From positions 1-40,126 of the forward strand of contig CANPZB010000013.1 in NCBI GenBank assembly GCA_947588755.1: 40,126 nt of DNA, read 5' to 3'. This document shows positions 1 to 6,608 of this stretch, piece by piece. Origin of the DNA: Candidatus Gastranaerophilales bacterium. Its GTDB lineage: Bacteria; Cyanobacteriota; Vampirovibrionia; Gastranaerophilales; Gastranaerophilaceae. A program made the position numbers and the translations under genes. The first letter of the stretch is position 1; each line of letters begins with the position of its first letter. The notes under the pieces are model-generated. The model worked only from the letters and a program-made list of their open reading frames with translations. It did not search any database and was not told where the DNA came from.

Positions 1-205
1 CATGCTGAATTTATTTCAGTATCTTAGAATTTTCGTGTCTTGCAAACTTAAAAATGACAAAAATAAGATCCTGAAACGTCTTGGATTTGCTCCACGCTCA
101 CAGAGTTTCGCATTTGTGGCTTCGCCACAGTATGCTCAATCTGTTCGCTATCCGGACTCGTTACCACTCCGTCCGTCCGCAAATCCGCAAGTTCAGGATG
201 ACATG
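1..205 (+). repeat. Modular palindromic repeat, partly cut by window edge (carries the 'D' module)
   Basis: A left hairpin half (GCTGAA...TTCAGTAT, about 4-23) is followed by TTTTCGTGTCTT, which recurs next to other copies. Then AAGATCCTGAAAC (66-77), the 16-mer GTCTTGGATTTGCTCC (78-93), a module with its own hairpin TGTGGC-TTCG-GCCACA (115-130), and the closing half GTTCAGGATGACATG (191-205). The whole 66-205 block recurs in reverse complement at 13383-13522, with only a few substitutions and one 1-nt length difference. The open frame of the downstream gene reads through it without a stop. Confidence 0.85.
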
Positions 206-2179
206 GGGTGGTTTAGGTGCGATCTTTTTGGTGCTTTAGCACCCGTAACGAACCTTTCACCTCTCACTTCTCACTTTTCACCAAAACCCGCCTTCACCCT
301 AGCCGAAATGATGGTGGTAATGCTAATTTTAAGTATAGTAATGGCTGCATTCGCACCCGTAATGACAACAAGGTCAAAGGTAGATTTGTCCAGTCCTTGG
401 CGTTATATGGCGAACAATGCGGACATATACTACGGAACGGGAGCAAACCAAACCGCGGTAATCGGGGCGAATAGCAAAACAAACAACCCAAGCAGATTAG
501 AAATCAGCACAAGTTCCAATACGCAGAATCATATATTATTTAGACGCGGTAATGATGTATTAGGTTGGTTGTATATGTCTATCACCTCGTCTCCGATTCA
601 GGCTCACGGAGGTAGCAGTTTAATATTAGGCAATGCACCAATCCATGGTAGTCAAAATGTAATATTAGGCTTGAATAATTTAACAAAAGCAAACAGCGAT
701 GACTATGCACAGAATACAGTTGTTGGTGACAGAGCAATGGGAGATTTCACTATCGGTAACAATAATACGGCTGTAGGATTTTATTCTCAATATGGTGTAA
801 CCACAGTAAATGGTGCAACATCATTAGGTGCAGGAAGCAGGGCTACTGCGAATAATGCAATAGCTGTAGGTGGCTCCGATGATTTTGGAGATGCATCTAT
901 TGCCAGCGGAATAAAATCAATAGCCATTGGGCATTTTGCACAATCAACAGCAGAAAGTGCTGTATCTATCGGAACAGGGAGTAAAGCTACCAGCACCTCG
1001 GCAATAGCAATAGGGAATGGTGCAACTGCAAATAATACAAATATAGCAATAGGAAATGGTGCAACAAGTACGTCTTTTTCATCAACGGCCGTAGGTTATG
1101 GTGTAAATGCTTATGCGAAATACTCAATGGCTATGGGGACTAGCTCAAGTGCTAATGAGAATTCAATAGCCATTGGTCATGATGTCGAAGCTAAAGGAGT
1201 TCAGTCAGTAGCAATAGGTTCTGGTACTGTTTGGGCTTACGCCGAGGGTGCTATAGCTATAGGTCGTGCAGTACGTTCTGGACTTAAATGTATCAGTATA
1301 GGTGATAATGCTTTCGCTGCATGGTCGGAACACTCAATAGCCATAGGTGACAATGCGAAAACTTCAGCACCAAATGGTGGTGGTGGCACTAGTAATAGTT
1401 CAATAGCTATAGGACATCAAGCAACTGCAGACACTCATTATGATATAGCTATTGGATATTCTGCTCAAACTGTTTATTATTCTGATGGTGTCTTTGCTGA
1501 TGGTAGTTCAATAGCTATAGGTAATTCCGCAAAAGTTACTATAGGAAGTAATTCAATAGCTCTGGGCAAATCAGCTTCTGCACGTGGAAAGGATATAATA
1601 GCTCTGGGTACTTCAACTGACGCACGTGGAAGTAATTCAATAGCTATAGGTAATTCAGCTTATGCAGTAGGTAGCAATACAGTAGCTATTGGTTACAATG
1701 TAAAGACTTCTAATAATAATGAATTTGTCTTAGGAAATAGCAGTAACCAAGTTAAAATTCCCGGTAGTTTATTTGTGCAGGGTGCTCAAGTCACGTCAGA
1801 CAAACGATTAAAATACGTTAAATCGGAAAACCATATCGGGCTTGATGCTATCAAAAAAATGAAGGTATATAATTACACTTTCAAAGATGATAAAAAGCAA
1901 GTACCTCGAATCGGTGTCATTGCACAAGACATTCAAAAAATCCTGCCTGATTCTGTATTAAAAGGTTCTGACGGGTTTTTATCGGTCAGGATAGACGATA
2001 TTATTTATACTTTGGTTAATGCGATCAAGGAACTTGACGCAAAGGTTACGGCTTTGACTGCCGCAGTTAAAGAACATACAAATGTATTAAAACAGCATAC
2101 GCAAACACTTATGCAGGTACAAAAAGAAAACAAGGAAATAAAAGCCCGTCTTGACAGGCTTGAACGGCAGTTGAAATAG
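203..2179 (+). CDS. Prepilin-like N-terminus fused to YadA-type head repeats and an S74 chaperone domain
   Basis: A likely surface adhesin of 658 aa from this start. Residues 31-35 read FTLAE, the class III/type IV prepilin cleavage motif with Glu at +5, followed by a hydrophobic helix to about residue 53. Residues about 181-520 hold roughly 20 degenerate 14-residue repeats of the SIAIG-x-x-A-x-A type, the trimeric YadA/Hia head fold. Ser532 begins SDKRLK, the autocleavage motif of peptidase S74 intramolecular chaperones, followed by GVIAQD-like sequence and a C-terminal coiled coil (about 615-658). No YadA beta-barrel anchor is present, so export through a pilus-type system is inferred. The start is uncertain. 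ATG 203 has AGGA at 195-198, but both are supplied by the repeat, and the frame is open back to position 2 and may begin outside the window. A terminator follows at 2238. Confidence 0.8.
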   Translation: MGWFRCDLFGALAPVTNLSPLTSHFSPKPAFTLAEMMVVMLILSIVMAAFAPVMTTRSKVDLSSPWRYMANNADIYYGTGANQTAVIGANSKTNNPSRLEISTSSNTQNHILFRRGNDVLGWLYMSITSSPIQAHGGSSLILGNAPIHGSQNVILGLNNLTKANSDDYAQNTVVGDRAMGDFTIGNNNTAVGFYSQYGVTTVNGATSLGAGSRATANNAIAVGGSDDFGDASIASGIKSIAIGHFAQSTAESAVSIGTGSKATSTSAIAIGNGATANNTNIAIGNGATSTSFSSTAVGYGVNAYAKYSMAMGTSSSANENSIAIGHDVEAKGVQSVAIGSGTVWAYAEGAIAIGRAVRSGLKCISIGDNAFAAWSEHSIAIGDNAKTSAPNGGGGTSNSSIAIGHQATADTHYDIAIGYSAQTVYYSDGVFADGSSIAIGNSAKVTIGSNSIALGKSASARGKDIIALGTSTDARGSNSIAIGNSAYAVGSNTVAIGYNVKTSNNNEFVLGNSSNQVKIPGSLFVQGAQVTSDKRLKYVKSENHIGLDAIKKMKVYNYTFKDDKKQVPRIGVIAQDIQKILPDSVLKGSDGFLSVRIDDIIYTLVNAIKELDAKVTALTAAVKEHTNVLKQHTQTLMQVQKENKEIKARLDRLERQLK

Positions 2180-2237
2180 ATTTATTAATACAAAACAAGT
2201 ACTTGTGTCATAGCGAGTGCTTGTACTTTCATTCCTT

Positions 2238-2267
2238 CTCCCGTAGCCAACCGGGAGTTTTCTTTTT
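2238..2267 (+). terminator. Rho-independent terminator after the prepilin-adhesin gene
   Basis: The stem CTCCCG (2238-2243) pairs with CGGGAG (2252-2257) across an 8-nt loop. It is followed by TTTTCTTTTT (2258-2267). It lies 58 bp after the stop codon of the upstream gene. Confidence 0.85.
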
Positions 2268-2373
2268 GCAATGTTCCCCCGCCCCTTTGCCCTCGCTTCT
2301 TCCCCCCGCCTGTCACCCCCAGTCTCGCCCCACGCACTCCCGCCATGTCATGCTTTTCCATGTCACCTCCCAC

Positions 2374-2629
2374 CATGTCATCCTGAACTTGTTTCAGGAT
2401 CTTAGCCATATCAAGTCTTTTGATAGAATAGATACTAAACCAAAGTCAATATCCCCAACTATGGTCAATAACAAGCCCCTGCCCGCATTGGAGCAAATCC
2501 CAGATGTTTCAGCATCTTAGCCATATCAAGTTTTACATGGCTTAAAACCTTCCCGTATCAATGCTATATGTAAAAGATACTGAACCAATGCGACGAAATA
2601 AGATCCTGAAACAAGTTCAGGATGACATG
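2374..2629 (+). repeat. Compound palindromic repeat unit (basic unit plus 'C' module)
   Basis: Bounded by CATGTCA (2374-2380) and TGACATG (2623-2629). Complete hairpins ATCCTGAA/TTCAGGAT lie at 2380-2400 and 2603-2623. A half hairpin at about 2506-2516 marks where a roughly 105-bp C module (about 2403-2505, ending GGAGCAAATCCCAGAT) joins the basic spacer. The C module recurs at 13619-13722 and 39936-40040. Confidence 0.85.
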
Positions 2630-2673
2630 TGTAGTTTACCCTGACAAAAATGATAACAAGAACACGAAAATTC

Positions 2674-2812
2674 TGTCATGCTGAATTTATTTCAGCATCT
2701 TAGCCTTATCAAGGCTAACATGGCTTAAAACCTGCCCGTATCAATGCTGTATGTATAAGATACTGAACCAATGCCACGAAATAAGATCCTGAAACAAGTT
2801 CAGGGTGACATG
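2674..2812 (+). repeat. Basic palindromic repeat unit, about 140 bp
   Basis: Terminal inverted repeats, each itself a hairpin. Left hairpin ATGCTGAA/TTCAGCAT at 2678-2698; right hairpin ATCCTGAA/TTCAGGGT at 2786-2806, with one T-G wobble. Closed by TGACATG (2806-2812). The spacer carries AACCTGCCCGTATCAATGC, as do the units at 2834 and 13153. Confidence 0.85.
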
Positions 2813-2833
2813 TGTAGGTGTTACTTCCCCCGC

Positions 2834-2974
2834 CATGTCATGCTGAATTTATTTCAGCATCTTAGCCATATCAAGTTTTACATGGTTTAAAACCTGCCCG
2901 TATCAATGCTGTATGTAAAAGATACTGAACCAATGCCACAAAATAAGATCCTGAAACGAGTTCAGGATGACATG
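2834..2974 (+). repeat. Basic palindromic repeat unit, about 141 bp
   Basis: Bounded by CATGTCA (2834-2840) and TGACATG (2968-2974). Hairpins lie at 2840-2860 (ATGCTGAA/TTCAGCAT) and 2948-2968 (ATCCTGAA/TTCAGGAT). The spacer is nearly identical to that of the unit at 2674-2812. Confidence 0.85.
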
Positions 2975-3034
2975 TGAGGGTTTAGGATGACATGTTATTG
3001 TTCAGCAGACACTATTTTTATACCGCATTATCTT

Positions 3035-3709
3035 TTAAAACGGTGAAATGAATGGACTTTTTTCTTTTGCGTAAACTATTTCCACATAATCCTTCAAAAT
3101 GTTTTCAAAAACTTTTAGAACAAATATTTCGCTTTCAAAATGCCCGATATCAAAAAGAACAATTTTACTTTCGACGGCAGTATGGAATTTTAAATCTCCC
3201 GTGACAAAAGCTTCAGCACCGTTATTCACCGCTTCTTCAATAAATTCGGAACCCGAACCCGCACAAAAAGCGATTTTATTAATAACTTTCCGCCCTAAAT
3301 TGTTGACGTATCTCATATTCGGAGAAATTGTCGAAAGTTTTTCCGCAAATTCACCGACCGTAACCCTGTAATCTACATACCTCAAAAAGCCTTGCCCGTA
3401 ACCTTTTAACCCCAAATGTTTTATTAAAACATCTGTCGTTCCGCCTTTTGCACAGTCCATATTGGTGTGAGCACAATATATGTTTATATCACGGTATTTT
3501 AAAGGGACAAAAAACAACGGATGATGCGAAATAATAATATCACAATTCAATGCCTTTGCCTGATTATAAACGTCATCAATAACCGTAAGGCACAACATCG
3601 CTTTTCGGGCTTTTTTATTTCCGGATTTAACAATCCAGCCCGAACAATCCCACGGTTCAGCAAGATTGAGAGGTGCAAAGTTCTCTGTTATCCGAGCAAT
3701 TTCTTCCAT
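3035..3709 (-). CDS. Nif3-like dinuclear metal centre protein (YqfO/YbgI family)
   Basis: A 224-aa cytosolic protein of the Nif3/DUF34 family. It begins in the family manner, MEEIARITENFAPLNLAEPWD, and carries the metal-ligand motifs SHHPLFF (about residues 61-67), AHTNMD (about 81-86) and, near the C-terminus, a DIGHFESE segment supplying the last His and Glu ligands. It is the short form without the PII-like insert found in many Firmicute members. The family's biochemical role is not settled; 'GTP cyclohydrolase I type 2' labels should not be taken literally. The ATG at 3709 is preceded by GAGG six bases upstream and lies inside the 3' end of coaBC, giving a 53-nt overlap and suggesting translational coupling in the gmk-coaBC-nif3 operon. 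Confidence 0.9.
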   Translation of the reverse strand: MEEIARITENFAPLNLAEPWDCSGWIVKSGNKKARKAMLCLTVIDDVYNQAKALNCDIIISHHPLFFVPLKYRDINIYCAHTNMDCAKGGTTDVLIKHLGLKGYGQGFLRYVDYRVTVGEFAEKLSTISPNMRYVNNLGRKVINKIAFCAGSGSEFIEEAVNNGAEAFVTGDLKFHTAVESKIVLFDIGHFESEIFVLKVFENILKDYVEIVYAKEKSPFISPF

Positions 3710-4880
3710 AAATAACCTCTAATATTTGTTTTGCCAGTCTGTTTTTATCAGTTTTTTCGAGTTTTGTTACATTCCCGTCCTTATCGATTATCGTAACCTC
3801 GTTGTAATCACTCGAAAACCCTATATCCGTTCTTGAAATATCGTTCGCTATAATAAAATCACAACCTTTTTGAACTATTTTTGCCTTTGCATTTTCCGTA
3901 AGATTTTCGTTCTCGGCACAAAAACCCGCAACACATACGGAATTGTTCTTCATACTGCATATTTCTTGCAGTATATCGGGATTTTTTACGAGTTCCAGAG
4001 TAATTTCGTCGGAAGAAGTCTTTTTAATTTTCTGCCGCGAATAATTTTTAACCCTGTAATCGGCTACAGCGGCAGCCATTATTACAAAATCGGCATCGGT
4101 AATTTCGGATTTAACAGCACTCTGCATATCAAGTGCCGACTTAACTTTTATAACATTATAACTTTTGTCAACATCAACGGTTGAGATTAACACAACATAA
4201 GCCCCCATTGATTTTGCAGCGTCAGCAAGGGCTATTCCCATTTTGCCCGATGAATAATTTGAAATATATCTGACGGGGTCAATGTCCTCAATTGTTCCGC
4301 CTGCCGTTACAATTACTTTTTTACCTTTTAACATATCCGAAGAATGAAGTATTTCGACAGCTTTTTCAAAAATCTTATCCGTTCGACACAGTCTGCCCTG
4401 CCCCGAATAACCGCATGCCAGAAATCCTTTTTCCGGCTCTAAAATTTCATACCCGAGTTTGTATAATTTAGCGATATTTTCTTTTATTACAGGGTTTTCC
4501 CACATATTACGATTCATTGCGGGAGCAATAATAACAGGTTTATTAAACGCACAAACAATTGACGTCAAAAGGTTATCACAGTAGCCGTTTGCTATTTTTG
4601 AAACGGTGTTTGCGGTTGCGGGTGCAATTATCATGATATCCGCCCCGTCAGCATAAGAAATATGTTCGGGTTTAAAATTCTCCGTTTCAAACTCCCGAAC
4701 GGCAACTTTGTTTTGGCTTAAACTTTGCAAAGTTAATTTTGTAACAAAATTCAAGGCATTCGGAGTGCAAACAATTTTAACATCGGCATTTGCACGCTTA
4801 AACATTCTTATTAATTCGCAGATTTTGTAAGCTGCAATTCCGCCTGTTATACCTATTAAAATTGATTTACCGCTGAGCAT
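3657..4880 (-). CDS. coaBC: Bifunctional phosphopantothenoylcysteine decarboxylase / phosphopantothenate-cysteine ligase
   Basis: Carries out two successive steps of coenzyme A synthesis: CTP-dependent ligation of cysteine to 4'-phosphopantothenate, then FMN-dependent decarboxylation. The N-terminal flavoprotein domain shows GGIAAYK, PATANTVSKIANG, PAMNRNMW and the LACGYSGQGR lid. The C-terminal synthetase shows VTAGGTIEDIDPVRYISN and SSGKMG. Length (407 aa) is normal. I chose ATG 4880 over the upstream in-frame ATG 4907 because AAGGGAG lies seven bases before it and only 14 nt then overlap gmk. The last 53 nt overlap nif3. It is the middle gene of an overlapping three-gene operon. Confidence 0.93.
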   Translation of the reverse strand: MLSGKSILIGITGGIAAYKICELIRMFKRANADVKIVCTPNALNFVTKLTLQSLSQNKVAVREFETENFKPEHISYADGADIMIIAPATANTVSKIANGYCDNLLTSIVCAFNKPVIIAPAMNRNMWENPVIKENIAKLYKLGYEILEPEKGFLACGYSGQGRLCRTDKIFEKAVEILHSSDMLKGKKVIVTAGGTIEDIDPVRYISNYSSGKMGIALADAAKSMGAYVVLISTVDVDKSYNVIKVKSALDMQSAVKSEITDADFVIMAAAVADYRVKNYSRQKIKKTSSDEITLELVKNPDILQEICSMKNNSVCVAGFCAENENLTENAKAKIVQKGCDFIIANDISRTDIGFSSDYNEVTIIDKDGNVTKLEKTDKNRLAKQILEVIYGRNCSDNRELCTSQSC

Positions 4881-5433
4881 TAAGTTCTCCCTTAATAATT
4901 TCTTCAAGCCTGATTACCGCAGTATCCAAATCGTCATTTACAAGCTTATAATCAAAATTTTCCGCACGTTTAAGTTCTTCTCTGACTTCATCCAGTCTTT
5001 TCTTTATTGTATTTTCATCCTCGGTTTTCCTGCCTCTGAGCCTGTTTTCAAGCACTTCCAAAGACGGAGGACAAATAAATATCAATACTGCTTCAGGCAT
5101 CTTTTCTTTTAGCTGCAATGCACCTTTGGTATCAATTTCCAATATGATATTTTTACCTTTTTCCAAACATTCAAAAATATATTTCTTTTTGGTTCCGTAA
5201 TAATTTCCTGCAAATTCTGCCCACTCGAGGAATTTATTATTTTCTATGCATGTTGTAAAATCCTCTTGTGTGAGAAAGAAATAGTTAACGCCGTCGACTT
5301 CACCGACACGCATCTTTCGCGTAGTACACGAAATTGACAACATAAAATCAGGATTTCGTTTGAGGAAATTACTTATAACAGTGCCTTTTCCGACACCGGA
5401 TGAACCCGATATTACGAATAACTTTTTATCCAT
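4867..5433 (-). CDS. gmk: Guanylate kinase
   Basis: Phosphorylates GMP to GDP with ATP. From ATG 5433 the protein is 188 aa, and the P-loop GSSGVGKGT begins at about residue 9. The GMP-binding motif SCTTRKMRVGEVDGVNYFF follows, then RLRGRKTEDENTIKKRL of the lid. An in-frame ATG at 5448 would add five residues. ATG 5433 is preferred because a perfect TATAAT lies at 5440-5445 on this strand, which would make the transcript start at or next to this codon with no leader; no Shine-Dalgarno sequence is present. First gene of gmk-coaBC-nif3. Only 14 bp separate it from the divergent kinase gene. Confidence 0.92.
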   Translation of the reverse strand: MDKKLFVISGSSGVGKGTVISNFLKRNPDFMLSISCTTRKMRVGEVDGVNYFFLTQEDFTTCIENNKFLEWAEFAGNYYGTKKKYIFECLEKGKNIILEIDTKGALQLKEKMPEAVLIFICPPSLEVLENRLRGRKTEDENTIKKRLDEVREELKRAENFDYKLVNDDLDTAVIRLEEIIKGELNAQR

Positions 5434-5439
5434 ATTACG

Positions 5440-5445
5440 ATTATA
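5440..5445 (-). promoter_or_regulatory. -10 box of the gmk operon, placed for a leaderless mRNA
   Basis: TATAAT on the minus strand ends six bases before the gmk ATG (5433). A weak -35 (TTTATC, 5463-5468) lies 17 bp upstream, inside the first codons of the divergent kinase gene. Inferred transcription start is within 0-2 nt of the ATG. Confidence 0.6.
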
Positions 5446-5447
5446 CA

Positions 5448-6608
5448 ATGAATAAGATTAATGATAAAACTATATATAATTTTTTAAAAAAACTCAATAC
5501 ACTGACAAACTATAGAGATTTGAGTTCACAGCTGGCAAAAGATTTGCTTTATGTAACTCATGCTTTCTTATGCACTGTATGCCTTATCAGTCCGGCAAAC
5601 GGTAAAATTATTCTTAAAAAAAATTACTGCTCGGCACTTTGCGATAAAAAATCATTATTATTTAAAGAAGCCGAAAACACATTTCGGGTAGCGGAAGAAC
5701 TGCTTACAAGCAATTTTGAAACCGAAGATGCCATTGATTACTTTAATTCCGTATCACAGGACAAAATAATTGAACCGGTTATATACAACAACAATCTGTT
5801 TGGCTTTGTGGCACTTGCGGGTTTTGATAACACGTTTTACAAAAATAACATAATTCTCACGGGAATTTTTATGGAAAATGTAAATTCACGTTTGGAAATA
5901 ATAAATCTGTTTGAAGAAAAAGAAAAAAATCTTAAAGAAAGAATTGAATTTTTGGCAAGTATTTCTCATGAATTTAAAACACCTTTAAATTCCATCATCG
6001 GGTTTTCGGACATTTTAAAATTAAAATGGGCTGGAAAAGAAAACTACAAATATGCAGATAACATATCAAAAAGTTCACGATTTCTTTTAAGCTTAATTCA
6101 GGATGTACTTGATGTCGCACGTGCGGAATCAAAACCGATGGAATTAAAATATTCCGTTTTTTCTCCCAGCAAAATTATTTCCGATATCATATGGAGTTTT
6201 GAAAAAACATGCCGCGGGAAGAATATTAAATTTAATTATACACTCTCAAATGTGGAAATTTCCGCTGATTTAAAGCGTTTTCAGCAGTTAATCTATAATT
6301 TAATATCAAATGCCGTAAAATTCAGCAAACAAGACGGTATTATAACAATAGTTACATATATAAACGAAAAACATGAATTTGTGTTTGAAATTAAAGATAC
6401 CGGAGACGGTATAAGTAAAAAAGACTGTGACAAGATATTCAACTTCTTTTCGCAGGTAAATCGTAATCAACTAAAACGCCAGCAAGGTTCAGGGGTCGGG
6501 CTTGCCGTATGCAAAACCATTGCCAAAGCACACGGTGGCGACATTAAGTTCAAATCACGCTTAAATCATGGCAGTACGTTCTGGTTTACAATTCCGCAAA
6601 AATTTTAA
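5448..6608 (+). CDS. Soluble sensor histidine kinase, GAF-like domain plus HisKA/HATPase
   Basis: A 386-aa kinase with no signal peptide or membrane segment. Residues about 20-150 look like a GAF-type sensor, leading through a short coiled coil (about 155-165) to the H-box SISHEFKTPLNSIIGF with the phospho-acceptor His174. The catalytic domain has the N-box NLISNAVKFS, G1 DTGDGIS, an F-box region (FNFFSQVNR), G2 GSGVGLAVCK and the terminal GSTFWFTIP. No response regulator is encoded nearby, so it is an orphan in this window. ATG 5448 is chosen because an upstream extension would run into gmk. There is no Shine-Dalgarno sequence, and TACGAT at 5436-5441 could be a -10 box for a leaderless start. 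Its 3' end overlaps the convergent transporter gene by 4 bp. Confidence 0.9.
   Translation: MNKINDKTIYNFLKKLNTLTNYRDLSSQLAKDLLYVTHAFLCTVCLISPANGKIILKKNYCSALCDKKSLLFKEAENTFRVAEELLTSNFETEDAIDYFNSVSQDKIIEPVIYNNNLFGFVALAGFDNTFYKNNIILTGIFMENVNSRLEIINLFEEKEKNLKERIEFLASISHEFKTPLNSIIGFSDILKLKWAGKENYKYADNISKSSRFLLSLIQDVLDVARAESKPMELKYSVFSPSKIISDIIWSFEKTCRGKNIKFNYTLSNVEISADLKRFQQLIYNLISNAVKFSKQDGIITIVTYINEKHEFVFEIKDTGDGISKKDCDKIFNFFSQVNRNQLKRQQGSGVGLAVCKTIAKAHGGDIKFKSRLNHGSTFWFTIPQKF

Larger units (their letters stand above)
2268..3034. repeat. Non-coding repeat field between the adhesin gene and nif3
   Basis: No credible gene here. A C-rich tract (about 2275-2373) contains several CATGTCA words. Three modular palindromic units follow: 2374-2629, 2674-2812 and 2834-2974. 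ACACGAAAATTCTGTCA (2662-2678) sits at the edge of the second and recurs, in either orientation and sometimes shortened, near 30-42, 13334-13350 and 13802-13817. Short open frames across the units are translations of repeat sequence. Confidence 0.85.

Noticed and set aside
2203-2520. A 105-residue frame across the C-rich tract after the first gene
   Set aside because: It runs through a terminator hairpin and a repeat unit and has extreme Pro/Ser/His composition; no gene-like features.
2380-2968. CRISPR array
   Set aside because: The repeats are palindromic and occur as inverted pairs, spacing is irregular, spacers are themselves repeated, and no cas gene is nearby.
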